Source: Chitinophagales bacterium (lineage in GTDB: Bacteria > Bacteroidota > Bacteroidia > Chitinophagales > Saprospiraceae). Taken from it: a stretch of DNA of 64,000 nt. This document shows, piece by piece, positions 53,995 through 63,409 of this stretch. The stretch's first letter is position 1. Every line of letters begins with the position of its first letter. The DNA lies in contig JAFLBP010000029.1 of assembly GCA_017303875.1 (NCBI GenBank), positions 1 through 64,000 on the forward strand, in the 5' to 3' direction. The position numbers and the translations under genes were made by a program. The notes below the pieces were generated by a model that was not told where the DNA came from, searched no databases, and saw only the letters and a list, made by a program, of their open reading frames with translations.

Positions 53995-56900
53995 TTATCG
54001 TTGGATAATTAATTTCTCGGAAGTGATTAATTGGCCGTCGCTCCCCCGTACCGTAACTAAGTAAGTACCATCGGAAATTTGATTCACTGAGATGATGTTT
54101 TCTGTTTCCAAAATAGCTTTTTGGAGAACAAGCTGCCCGAAGATATTGTATAATGCAAGGGTAGCGCCTTGCAGCTTGTCTGACACTTTGACATTAACTA
54201 CGCTGTTTGCAGGATTCGGAGCAATGCTGACTACACTCTTAGCAATTTCATTTTCCCCCATTCTACTTTCAATTGTATCCTGCAGGAACGGAATTTGAGG
54301 AGTGGCGCAAGCAGAAGCAATTCTTTCCCCGGTTTCTATGAAATACCATGCCCGTGCAGAAAGAATAGAAGGCCCATACTCTTCTTCGCACAAACCAGCC
54401 AGGCTCTTCAAGGTAGTCAGTTCGTTAGAGTCCAATTGTCTTTTATTCAGTAAAACAGCATCGTTAAACAAGGTCACAATATACTTTTCTGTTTGGCAGG
54501 GCACACTATTGCACCCAGCATTTTGAAATTGTATGTCTGCCATAAGGTGCAAAGCATCCAAATCAGCATTAAGCAGCATATTAAGTGCTTCATTTGCTAC
54601 TTTTAAGGAATCAATTTGTTGAATAATGAGTTGTTTGCTTGCACTGCTGTTCTGAGCTATATTTGCGAGTTGCAATTGTATCGCGAGCGAGTCTGCCCGA
54701 TCATTGTTATGCCTGATGGAATCAAGCAGATACAAAGAATAGTTTGAGTTGTCGTAAAATGCTCTCGCATTGGCCATTTGCCCAATTTCATCGCTGCTGT
54801 GGGTATTAAAAAAATTGTATAAGTTAGGATGACTCTGTAATGAAGCCGCATGATTTAATTTATTGTATAAATTCGTCAATGCGCTCCACCGCATTCCCTG
54901 TGAAAGATTTTGCCCGATGCCATCTGCTATTTTATGATCTGAATCTGTGATAAAATACTCATCTGAAATGAATGGCGGAAACAAGCAAGCGTCAAAGATT
55001 TCATTCTCTGTAACTGTCTCGAACCATGGATCAGCAACTACACTTGAGTTACAATAGGCTGGATTGTCAATATGAATAGGATTTATTGAATTATTTACAT
55101 TCGCAGCATCTGATACAGAATATTTTGAAATACAGTAATCATTTGCAAATCCGCTATAAGCTCCAAAATCAAGGTCTCCAATCCATTGATTACCCTGTAA
55201 GTCTTGTGGGCCGGTAATCGTATTGGGATAAAAAATCCCAATCGAATTGTTTGTAGAGTTGGGAGATTTTATAAATTGATTTCCATGTATATAGCAAAGC
55301 GTTCCATTATCTCTGTCCATCGTAAGCGCAACGATATTATTATTCAAAATATTGGATACTACACTGGCATTTTCATTAAAGCCTACACCAATGCCTTGGA
55401 CATATGCTACATCATTTCCATCAACAGTCACTTCGTTACAATAAATGAAACTGGCCCGTCCTCCTACATTTGTTATACCCGACATTGGATGAAAATAATT
55501 TTCAAAACCATCAGTGTATATTATTTTATTCTGATTAATTGATGCTCTTGTGGAGTTCTCAACCCAGATGCCAAAATGACCCTTAGTCATAAAAATATCA
55601 TTTTGGTGTATCCTAACGACGGCTGCCATAGCATTTGGAGAACTAACCATAACATTAGAGTATACTATACCTGTAGGCAAACCTTCTAAATAATTTGGAA
55701 TGCCCGGCGCTACAGTATAATAAGCATCCTGCTTGATGGTAATGATATTCTTATAGGCAGAAAACCAACTATTAAGCGGGAAAAGATCCTTGAAGATAAG
55801 TCCAGTAGAGGTCTTGTCAATTCTACCAAAATATTTTGTGCACTCAATTGTACATTGTAGCACATTTGCCACTAAAAAATTTCCCATTTCTTTCTCAACT
55901 ATTTCAATTCCATTTTGCACGTCATACATTTCCACCTCTTTGGCCTTAGCTATTGTTCCTCCTTTATTACTCACAGCCAATACCCCTTTTTCTGTATTCC
56001 TTATTATCAGCGGAGCTGTCAACTCAAGGGTTTTCCCCCCTTTACTATCTTTAAAGCAAATTGCAATACCCTGATCAGGTGCTGCGTTTGAGCTTAGGTA
56101 ATTTATGTTTGTAAATTCACATCCATACAACTGCATGTTTCCATTTAAGCAAATTATACCTACTTGCAATCTGTCAAATAAATTGCCACCGCCTAATCCC
56201 ACATTAAGCAGCCCTCCCACAATTCCATTGTAAAATATACCACAGTATGTACGATTCAAAAAAGGAACATAAGAAATGGGTTGCGGAGTTCCACAACCTA
56301 CATCAGCAGATAAAATTGGGTTATTCCCCTCGCCAAGAAATTTATTATTGGTAAAACTGCCGAAAAATGCCCTCCCTTCGATGGCTATACCAATAAAACT
56401 TTTTTCAAAGTTAGTATTTTTTATATCCAGTAATGGCGGTGTGGATATTGTCGTTTCATGAATAACCCTTATGCCGGTATAAGCATTTTTGATGGTACAG
56501 AAATTCGTAGTTAGGATTCCTCCGTATTTGACTTTGATACCATTCCAGAGAAAATTACAAAAGCCGTTACCTGTATTTGCGTCAAGTACAGTGTTGTCTG
56601 AAAGCGTCAAGGCGCCTCCATTTTCAACTGTAATATCTCCTCCGCGTACAAAAATATCACAGTTTTTAAATTCGTAGGGAACATCAACCTCCAAAGAGCC
56701 GTAGATGTAAACCGGTACATTTTCAAGCAGGGACGGCGGAAGAACGCCTTTTGCTAATAGTTCGCTCACTTTGCGAACACTTCCACATCCTGAGCCTATA
56801 TGACCCCCATTGATAAGAACCTCTTTTGTACATACTTCGTCATCTACAGTAGTAAGCGTAGCGGTAATCGGGTTCAAATATGGATTAATATCCACATATA

Positions 56901-57201
56901 CATGTTCTACGAGGTCTTCTTCGCTCGCTATTACTATGCCATCGCCAAAATCCCATTGCTTGGGCGTAATAAAACTCAGAGTACTTAGTTTTACGGTAAG
57001 GCCCGAACAGTTGTAGTTCAATATGGGATCTTGGATAATGCAGAAGACAGGCTCGCCTTCTCCACCGCTTCCTGGCCCCTCTGTTATCCCGGTACTTTGG
57101 GCGTGTGTTGGTGGGCTGCTGAAGAGCAAAATGAACAAAAAGAACAAACTTTGGAAAAAGTTTTGGACGCTAGTTAGTTGGATGAAGGTTTTTTTTGACA
57201 T
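53995..57201 (-). CDS. Large secreted beta-helix protein with type A T9SS tail
   Basis: 1068 residues, with a signal peptide ending PPTHAQ near residue 35. A PKD-like segment (about 60-115, PKQWDFGDGIVIASEEDLVEHVYVD) precedes a long right-handed parallel beta-helix (about 170-700) rich in N/G/T turns (NCDIFVRGGDITVENGGALTLSDNTVLDANTG). A helical region (about 790-950) and a sorting domain (SIAPNPANSVVNVKVSDKL...ISDGTYLVTV) finish it. Such helices often bind or cleave polysaccharide, but no catalytic residues are evident. It is AT-richer than its neighbours. Confidence 0.88.
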   Translation of the reverse strand: MSKKTFIQLTSVQNFFQSLFFLFILLFSSPPTHAQSTGITEGPGSGGEGEPVFCIIQDPILNYNCSGLTVKLSTLSFITPKQWDFGDGIVIASEEDLVEHVYVDINPYLNPITATLTTVDDEVCTKEVLINGGHIGSGCGSVRKVSELLAKGVLPPSLLENVPVYIYGSLEVDVPYEFKNCDIFVRGGDITVENGGALTLSDNTVLDANTGNGFCNFLWNGIKVKYGGILTTNFCTIKNAYTGIRVIHETTISTPPLLDIKNTNFEKSFIGIAIEGRAFFGSFTNNKFLGEGNNPILSADVGCGTPQPISYVPFLNRTYCGIFYNGIVGGLLNVGLGGGNLFDRLQVGIICLNGNMQLYGCEFTNINYLSSNAAPDQGIAICFKDSKGGKTLELTAPLIIRNTEKGVLAVSNKGGTIAKAKEVEMYDVQNGIEIVEKEMGNFLVANVLQCTIECTKYFGRIDKTSTGLIFKDLFPLNSWFSAYKNIITIKQDAYYTVAPGIPNYLEGLPTGIVYSNVMVSSPNAMAAVVRIHQNDIFMTKGHFGIWVENSTRASINQNKIIYTDGFENYFHPMSGITNVGGRASFIYCNEVTVDGNDVAYVQGIGVGFNENASVVSNILNNNIVALTMDRDNGTLCYIHGNQFIKSPNSTNNSIGIFYPNTITGPQDLQGNQWIGDLDFGAYSGFANDYCISKYSVSDAANVNNSINPIHIDNPAYCNSSVVADPWFETVTENEIFDACLFPPFISDEYFITDSDHKIADGIGQNLSQGMRWSALTNLYNKLNHAASLQSHPNLYNFFNTHSSDEIGQMANARAFYDNSNYSLYLLDSIRHNNDRADSLAIQLQLANIAQNSSASKQLIIQQIDSLKVANEALNMLLNADLDALHLMADIQFQNAGCNSVPCQTEKYIVTLFNDAVLLNKRQLDSNELTTLKSLAGLCEEEYGPSILSARAWYFIETGERIASACATPQIPFLQDTIESRMGENEIAKSVVSIAPNPANSVVNVKVSDKLQGATLALYNIFGQLVLQKAILETENIISVNQISDGTYLVTVRGSDGQLITSEKLIIQR

Positions 57202-57230
57202 GGTGTCATATATTTAGTTTAACAATGCAA

Positions 57231-57260
57231 CAAAAATATAGCGCGATCTTTAATGTGCAA
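57231..57260 (-). promoter_or_regulatory. Promoter of the beta-helix gene
   Basis: On the minus strand TTG (57258-57260), 19 bases, then TATTTTTG (57231-57238): a full Bacteroidota-type match with a leader of about 25 bases before ATG 57201. Confidence 0.65.
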
Positions 57261-57383
57261 AGGCATATTTTGAGTTATGTAAGAAACATACAAAAAATCT
57301 GCCATTAATATTAAATCAAGCACCCGACGGTTCATTTGAATGTCAATTTGTACAGGATCAGCCATTTTTCTCGTATCGGTATC

Positions 57384-57422
57384 GCCAGACCTTCCAGGTT
57401 TGATAAACCTGGAAGGTCTGGC
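57384..57422. repeat. Perfect 18-bp-arm palindrome
   Basis: GCCAGACCTTCCAGGTTT, loop GAT, AAACCTGGAAGGTCTGGC. It lies in the gap between two large cargo genes, next to the CACAGA hairpin repeat. The stem is perfect, but no T run follows. Bases 57261-57383 hold no gene. Confidence 0.9.
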
Positions 57423-57450
57423 ATGTACGGCGGCAAAGTAAACGCAGCTA

Positions 57451-57566
57451 TTTCGCACAGAATAGCACAGATCAAATACACAGAAAACACAGAATTCTGT
57501 GACATCTGTGTGCTTGATCTGTGCTGTTCTGTGCGAAACCTTCTGTGCTACATCTGTGCGAAACCT
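57451..57566. repeat. CACAGA-type hairpin repeat, copy 3
   Basis: Nearly the same sequence as 51916-52035 over about 115 bases, including the ACAGAATTCTGT centre and the extra CTGTGCTACATCTGTGCGAAA on the right. It ends 11 bases before the stop of the BNR-protein gene. Confidence 0.9.
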
Positions 57567-57576
57567 TCAATTCAGA

Positions 57577-60500
57577 TTAATGCCGCACCGGCTGATTCAA
57601 AAGTCTTCCTGTCCCAATAATTTGCCCACTTTTATCTGTAATTTTCACATAGTAAATGCCTGACGACCAACTCGTTGCATCCAAAAACAGCGACGATGAC
57701 GCTGTATTTACCTGCTGCATTTCCCTTCCATTTATATCCAGTATTTGCCACAAATACGGCCCCTTTGTCTCGGTTTCCAGTCGCAACAGGGTTTGTCCTG
57801 CAAAAGGATTCGGACTGGCCAGCAGGCGCGCCTTCGCTGCCGACTTACCATCATTCACCGACACCGTGCGCGCCAGTGTATCAATGGTATGCCAGGTCTG
57901 GTTGGTGGTGATCGGCGCATTGAAATCAAAATAAATTGCGGCTTCGTTATGGATGACCGAACCCAAAGGAATATCATCAAACGGCTCAATGCTGAACTGC
58001 ACAAATCCCTGCGAAGCCGCCAGATTGGTGCTCGAATCCGGCAGCAGGATATTGTCGAAACGGAACGTCAGCACGCCCTGCCCGTCTACACTCCACTGCA
58101 TCGGATGCGAGGCCGGCCCTTCGCGCAAACGCATGGGATTGAGCAGCGGCGACAAAGTGTCGCGAATGACAACCGTAAAGGCGGTATCCGTACCCGTATT
58201 CTGAAAACGAATCAGGTAATCTATGCGCTGACCGGGATCAATGCGGTGCGCCGCACCGTTGCCTTCCGGGAAACCCTGTTTGTCGTTCGGGTCGTAGGCG
58301 CCGATATTGCGCACACAAACCGTATGGGTATGCGGTTCGATGCCGTTGACGCTGAAATCATTGATGTAGCCCAGCGATTCATAGCCCCCGCAGCCCTCTG
58401 CAAACGCAATAACTTTGAAGGAAAACGGATGATTGGGCACCTGCTCGGATTCTAAACGCCAGGTATGACCATTAGCCGGTACTTCTATAGTGCGCACTTC
58501 GTTGGGCGCATAACTCGGGTTGCCTTGCATCAGCACCACATCGTCTTCAATCACAATGTATTCTAAGGGTGCAGTGCCAACAGGGCCGGTATTATGCAGT
58601 TCAAAAACCAGCACCGAATCCTGACAAATGGCATGCGCTTCCAGCGTTGTACCCGACCAGTTCGGCACCGGCACGCATACCGAATCGGGGTAAACCTTAG
58701 CCGTGATGCAATGCGTTTGGCCCAACACCGTCGAGTCGCCGCAGGCGGTGTAGAGCGACACCTGAATTTGTCCGCAGGTCTCCACGCCCACATTGCCCAA
58801 CTGAAATCTGTACAAATGATTACCCACATTGCTGTAAGGAAGCGAGGCCCCGGTAATACTCAGGACGGGGTCTAAAAGCAAGTCGAGGTAGGCGCTGTCG
58901 GCAGCTGATGTCCCTTCGTTGCAGTAATTGATATAGGCCGTTTGGGTAAAACAGCGACGCAGGAAAGGCAGCGCAATATTGACCGTCATCAAAGGACAAT
59001 CGGTCAGGGCATTAAAGGCAAAATCCGCCGTATCGCGCTCAAAAATACTGTTCAATTCAACCGACTGCACGCTGTCACAGGCTTCCCACCACAGCACGTT
59101 AGGATTGGCGGCGCTTACCTCGTAGCTGCCCTGCGGCAGGTACATCGTGTAGCGGCCGTCGGCTTTGGAGCGCGTGTAAAAATCAGCGTTTGCGCCGTCA
59201 GCCAGCACCATACGTTTCAAGCTGTACGCCGTATCCGTTGTCAGGCAGTCGCCATCGCCATCAACGTATACCCGACCTTCGAGGTAAGCGCCTTCGGTGA
59301 CGGGCGTGCTGGTTTTAAAAATGGCGGCATAATAGGCGTAATATAAACGACCCGAAGCGCCCAGACTGATCTGGCTGAAACTCGGTAAAAAGTCAAGCTC
59401 CGGCAAGGGACTGGGCAAAATTTGCCAGTCTTCCCCTTTGGAAATGGACAGGAGGGGTTTTCTGTCCTGATCGGGGGCATACACATGTCCCTGCGGGGTG
59501 ATATGCAGTGCAAGCGGTTTGTCGCGGGGCCAGGTAGAGGGCAAGTTGGGCAGGGTCGCCCAATTGACACCCTGATCGTCGGAGCGCCACAGTTTACCGC
59601 CATTATTTTGCAAATAGAGGTAAATTTCTCCGGTGGGCGAAGCCCAGAGCACATCGCCCAGCAGGCTGATATCGCCGGAAGGAATGGAGAAATTGGCATT
59701 CGTCCAGGTCAACCCTTCATCATCCGAATACTGCAGTGCTGTCGGGTTGGTAAAAGCCGAAATAATCCTGCCCGTGGGCAAAAACAGGGGCAAATATTTT
59801 TGATTGGGCAGCCAGAGCGTCCAGTTCTGCCCCAGGGTTTTCGTCCGGTAAATGCCCGCACTGCCCAGCACATAAATTGCATTGTCGTAGGGATTAAAGC
59901 TATAAGTCGGCGCGGCCAAACCGGTATTGGTCATGCCGGGCGGTGCAGGTACGGGGGTAAATGTCTGCCCGCCATCGGCCGACCATAGTAATTGCGTGTT
60001 ACTTTGTCGAATAAGGATGCGACCATCCGGGCGCATTTGGGCAAGGTTGTAATCGGCGGTGGTGGAAGCCGTGTTATCGCTTATTTTTTCCCAGTTTTGG
60101 CCATTATCTGCGGAGCGGCAAAGTCCGTGTTGGGTTTGGGCCAGCAAATGGCCGTTTTGCAATTCACAAAGGGCATACACATTGCCCTGCTGAATGCCCT
60201 GCGAAGCAAAATTCCAGGTATTTCCGCCGTCAAGGCTGCGGTAGAAGGCATTTTTTGAGCTTATATACAAGGCCTCCGGACTTACCGTTGGCAGCGGAAT
60301 AAAATAGCCGCCGCGCTCGGCACTGAGCTGCGTCCAGGTGTTGCCTTCATTGTCGGACGCATAAATACCACGGGTAAGGTCAATACAAAACAGGCGACCC
60401 GAGGCCAGCGTGGTAAAGCCGTTGAAGGAAGTGGTGGGCAGATTGGGCAGTTGCACGAAGGAACTGGAGTCGCCTGCAACGCCCCGGTATAGCCGCACAC

Positions 60501-61203
60501 CGATGCTCAGGTATACTTTTTGGTTGGGCGCAACAAAAGCCTGGGAGTGGGTAAAAAACTGGGTACTTTGAGTGATCGCATGGGGAATCAGGATGGGCGT
60601 CCAGGTAGCGCCATCGTCGGAGGAATGCCAGAATTTCCTGTACATGAGTACGCCCCCGAAAATGTTATCATCGCGAAACAGCGTGACAATGTTTTTGTCC
60701 TGAAAATACATTACCTGACCCAATTCGGCAAGTGGATCCAGCAAAACCGGCAGCCAGGTCAGGCCTTTGTCTGTGGAGCGGTACACTTTTCCGGGTTGTG
60801 CCCAACACAGCCAGACGCCCGTTCGGGTTTCGTAAATTTCTGCGTTGCCGGGTGGCAGGGGACTGGTCTGCCAGCTTTGTCCGCCATCTTCCGAATAGTC
60901 TACTTCGGATAAAGTTTTTATGATAAAATTGCCTTTGAGGCTGGTTTGCAATGCCAGTTCGTCGGGGTTGGCATTTGGGGGCATTTGATACGCCAGCGGC
61001 GACCAGGTATTGCCGCCGTCTGTGGAGCGATAGGTTTCCTGCAAAGTGGCGCGCAGGGAATAGAGCGTGTCGCCACCGACATGTACGATGCGGTTACCGC
61101 CGCCCAAAGGGCTGGGGATTCGCTCCCAAAAAGTGTTTTGTTGCGCCGATGTTTCGACGAGGAATAATCCCAGCAGGATTCCAAAGAGTAAGTATCTGCG
61201 CAT
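57577..61203 (-). CDS. Secreted BNR-repeat protein with DUF7619-like and T9SS domains
   Basis: 1208 residues. Signal peptide MRRYLLFGILLGLFLVETSAQ. Residues ~25-630 form sortilin/sialidase-like propellers with many Asp-box motifs (STDGGNTW, SEDGGQSW, STDKGLTW, SDDGATW, SADGGQTF). An SdrD-like/CnaB-type segment follows (YLEGRVYVDGDGDCLT), then beta-sandwich domains and a DUF7619-like region (AYDPNDKQGFPEG...IDYLIRFQNTGTDTA). The sorting domain comes last (ASPNPFAGQTLLRLETE...WSSGIYYVKI). Propellers with Asp boxes can be sialidases, but the arginine triad was not identified, so a binding role is as likely. Confidence 0.9.
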   Translation of the reverse strand: MRRYLLFGILLGLFLVETSAQQNTFWERIPSPLGGGNRIVHVGGDTLYSLRATLQETYRSTDGGNTWSPLAYQMPPNANPDELALQTSLKGNFIIKTLSEVDYSEDGGQSWQTSPLPPGNAEIYETRTGVWLCWAQPGKVYRSTDKGLTWLPVLLDPLAELGQVMYFQDKNIVTLFRDDNIFGGVLMYRKFWHSSDDGATWTPILIPHAITQSTQFFTHSQAFVAPNQKVYLSIGVRLYRGVAGDSSSFVQLPNLPTTSFNGFTTLASGRLFCIDLTRGIYASDNEGNTWTQLSAERGGYFIPLPTVSPEALYISSKNAFYRSLDGGNTWNFASQGIQQGNVYALCELQNGHLLAQTQHGLCRSADNGQNWEKISDNTASTTADYNLAQMRPDGRILIRQSNTQLLWSADGGQTFTPVPAPPGMTNTGLAAPTYSFNPYDNAIYVLGSAGIYRTKTLGQNWTLWLPNQKYLPLFLPTGRIISAFTNPTALQYSDDEGLTWTNANFSIPSGDISLLGDVLWASPTGEIYLYLQNNGGKLWRSDDQGVNWATLPNLPSTWPRDKPLALHITPQGHVYAPDQDRKPLLSISKGEDWQILPSPLPELDFLPSFSQISLGASGRLYYAYYAAIFKTSTPVTEGAYLEGRVYVDGDGDCLTTDTAYSLKRMVLADGANADFYTRSKADGRYTMYLPQGSYEVSAANPNVLWWEACDSVQSVELNSIFERDTADFAFNALTDCPLMTVNIALPFLRRCFTQTAYINYCNEGTSAADSAYLDLLLDPVLSITGASLPYSNVGNHLYRFQLGNVGVETCGQIQVSLYTACGDSTVLGQTHCITAKVYPDSVCVPVPNWSGTTLEAHAICQDSVLVFELHNTGPVGTAPLEYIVIEDDVVLMQGNPSYAPNEVRTIEVPANGHTWRLESEQVPNHPFSFKVIAFAEGCGGYESLGYINDFSVNGIEPHTHTVCVRNIGAYDPNDKQGFPEGNGAAHRIDPGQRIDYLIRFQNTGTDTAFTVVIRDTLSPLLNPMRLREGPASHPMQWSVDGQGVLTFRFDNILLPDSSTNLAASQGFVQFSIEPFDDIPLGSVIHNEAAIYFDFNAPITTNQTWHTIDTLARTVSVNDGKSAAKARLLASPNPFAGQTLLRLETETKGPYLWQILDINGREMQQVNTASSSLFLDATSWSSGIYYVKITDKSGQIIGTGRLLNQPVRH

Positions 61204-61427
61204 ACAGCTTGTGTTTTTTGATGAAAGAACAATGCAAAGGTGCGCCCGGCATTTTGCCTGTGCAAATACAAATAAATCAATTTGTCGAAAATATTTTTTA
61301 TTAAAACATTGATTTATAATTATTTAAATTTATTTTTGTCGAAATTATGATTGATTTTCAAGCATTAAACACAATCAAATCGAAAGTGGGATATAAAATC
61401 TGTCAGGATGAAAAGCCCGAAGAGCAA

Positions 61428-61545
61428 TTTCCCGCAGAATTCGCAGATTGACGCGCAGAATTCGCAGAACTATTGCGCCTGAGTACGCAGTTGACATAAA
61501 AAATCTGCGCGATCTGCGAGCAAATCTGCGAATTCTGCGGGAAAT
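61428..61545. repeat. CGCAGA-type hairpin repeat
   Basis: ATTTCCCGCAGAATTCGCAG... on the left faces ...CTGCGAATTCTGCGGGAAAT on the right, with internal ~9-bp iteration of CGCAGAATT. Same design as the CACAGA hairpins but different words. It lies in the 762-base gap 61204-61965; bases 61204-61427 are AT-rich with no gene. Confidence 0.85.
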
Positions 61546-61555
61546 CGACCTGGAA

Positions 61556-61588
61556 TAACGATAAACGATGAGTGATGAACGATAAATA
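61556..61588. repeat. ACGATAA/ACGATGA heptad array
   Basis: Four units in 7-bp register, same family as 29883-29998. It directly follows the CGCAGA hairpin. Bases 61600-61635 hold another repeat-like word, GTCCTGCTGAGCACAGCGAA. Confidence 0.75.
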
Positions 61589-61662
61589 ATTGATAATGAG
61601 GTTGTCCTGCTGAGCACAGCGAAGCATCTGGCCAAGAGCTACCAAAGCACAAGCGAGATGTG

Positions 61663-61741
61663 ATGCCTGTCAGGAGGATAGATGTGATTTATTTCTGTTC
61701 AATCCGCCCGATAAATCAGGCGGTTACAGGATGTTAGATGT
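61663..61741 (+). repeat. REP-like element with a different stem, forward
   Basis: Right flank TTACAGGATGTTAGATGTGA matches the RAYT-locus flank at 18 of 20 positions, but the stem is CCGCC/GGCGG (61704-61723) with an ATAAAT-containing loop. The left flank GATGCCTGTCAGGAGGATAG is also related. Confidence 0.75.
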
Positions 61742-61751
61742 GAAAACGAAA

Positions 61752-61835
61752 TGCCATCTAACATCCTGTAACCCCTTGTTTCAACAAGGGGAACTAGCAA
61801 AAAAATCATATCTATCATCCTGACAAACATCACAT
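61752..61835 (-). repeat. REP-like element with a third stem, inverted
   Basis: Read on the minus strand: stem CCCCTTG, loop TTGAAA, stem CAAGGGG (61772-61791), then the same TTACAGGATGTTAGATG flank. With the element at 61663-61741 it forms an inverted, BIME-like pair. Confidence 0.75.
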
Positions 61836-61929
61836 CCCGCTTCCTAAGCCTAATTGCAAGCCGCCACGCTCCAGTGGTTTATTACCGGTTTGGTGGCCGG
61901 GCGCGGCCGGTGGCCTCAGCATGCCCCCC

Positions 61930-61963
61930 CTGATAACTGTTAACTGCTCACTGATAACTGAAA
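61930..61963. repeat. TAACTGT/TAACTGA heptad array before a start codon
   Basis: TAACTGT, TAACTGC, TCACTGA, TAACTGA in 7-bp register, then AAAAA and ATG 61966. Same words and same position relative to a start codon as the right arm at 48150-48229. Confidence 0.8.
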
Positions 61964-61965
61964 AA

Positions 61966-63369
61966 ATGAACAACTCTCTGCTTTTACGCAGTTTAAAACA
62001 GCTCTCGGCCAAAGAACGCAAAGGATTTGGCGAATACCTGCGCTGCGGCCTGTTCAATCGGCGGGATTCGGTGACAGCGCTCGCCGATCACCTGTTGGCC
62101 CGAATTGCCCGTCCGGAAGGCACTGCCTTACAACCAGAAGCGCTGTTTGCAGCGGCATTTCCGGAGCGCCACGACTATGACTATGCGGCGCTGCGGCATA
62201 CCATGTCCTACCTGCTGGAAGCCTTACGGAACTACCTGGCACTGCTGGAATTTCAGCAGGATCCGGAGAACCGGCAGCAGACCACCGTGCGCGCTTTTCG
62301 CCGCCGGGGCATGGACTTGCTCTTTGACCAGTCGCTCGAAAAAGCCAGTGCGCACAACGACAAAGCCGGCGCCCGCGATGCGCGCTACCACTACCGCCAA
62401 TACCAGCTGTTGCAGGAAAAAATGGAATATACCGCCCTGCACGAGCGCAGTACGGGCCTTAACCCCGGCGCCCTGCCCGACCAGCTGACTACCTACTACG
62501 TGGCCGAAATGCTGCGCCACGCCTGTACGGCGCTGATGTATCAGGCGGTTGTCGGGCAGGAACAGCAAATCAAACTCCTCGACGCCATTCTGGGCGTGGT
62601 ACACGAGCAGGCCATGCTCGACACGCCCGCCGTGGCCGTGTACTACCATGCCTACCGGATGCTGCGGATGCCGGAAGAAAACGAGGCGTTTTTTACCCTC
62701 AAACAACTGCTGCAAACCCATGAGCAGCGCTTCAGCGCGGGCGAACTGCGCAGCCTTTACCTGATTGCTATTAACGGCTGTATCCGGCGGATGAATGCCG
62801 GGCAGCGGGATTTCATCCGGGAGGCATTTGAGGTGTACAAAACTGCCTTGGAACGCCAGTTTTTGCTGGAAAACGGCTTTATTTCAACGTTTACTTATAA
62901 AAACGTCATACGACTCGGCAGCGCCCTCGGCGAAGACGAGTGGACGGCCCGGTTTGCCGAGCAATACCGCGCAGCCCTGCCTCCGCGCGAGCGCGAGAAT
63001 GCGTATTTGTACAACCGCGCCTTTTTGTATTTCCAGCAGTCGGACTATGCCCGTGCGATGGTGTTGCTCCGGCAAATCAGTCTGGAAGACCCGCTCAACG
63101 ACCTGCACGCGCGGCGTATGCTGGTGCGGAGTTACATGGAGTTGGGCGAGTACCAGGCCCTGGAATCGCTGCTGCAAAGTTTCGGGAGTTTGCTGCGCCG
63201 CAAAAAAAATCTGGGGTATCACCGCGACTTGAACCTGCGTTTTGTGCATTTTGTACAACGCCTGATGAAGCTGCCCGCACGCGATGCGGATGCGCGGGCG
63301 GCCCTGCGCGAGGCCATCAGCGCTGAGAAAGAAGTAGCTGAGCGGGAGTGGTTGTTGGGGCGGGTGTAG
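61966..63369 (+). CDS. Conserved helical-repeat-like cytosolic protein
   Basis: 467 residues, no signal peptide, almost wholly helical with TPR-like pairs in the second half (YLYNRAFLYFQQSDYARAMVLLRQIS, ARRMLVRSYMELGEYQALESLLQSFG). The start SLLLRSLKQLSAKERKGFGEYLRCGLFN is reminiscent of a family repeated in Saprospiria genomes, but I know no function. Start at ATG 61966; the upstream codons to 61921 lie in heptad-repeat DNA. Confidence 0.8.
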   Translation: MNNSLLLRSLKQLSAKERKGFGEYLRCGLFNRRDSVTALADHLLARIARPEGTALQPEALFAAAFPERHDYDYAALRHTMSYLLEALRNYLALLEFQQDPENRQQTTVRAFRRRGMDLLFDQSLEKASAHNDKAGARDARYHYRQYQLLQEKMEYTALHERSTGLNPGALPDQLTTYYVAEMLRHACTALMYQAVVGQEQQIKLLDAILGVVHEQAMLDTPAVAVYYHAYRMLRMPEENEAFFTLKQLLQTHEQRFSAGELRSLYLIAINGCIRRMNAGQRDFIREAFEVYKTALERQFLLENGFISTFTYKNVIRLGSALGEDEWTARFAEQYRAALPPRERENAYLYNRAFLYFQQSDYARAMVLLRQISLEDPLNDLHARRMLVRSYMELGEYQALESLLQSFGSLLRRKKNLGYHRDLNLRFVHFVQRLMKLPARDADARAALREAISAEKEVAEREWLLGRV

Positions 63370-63409
63370 AGATGAGGGGGTGTAGCGATGGTTTACAATA
63401 AGGAATCAC

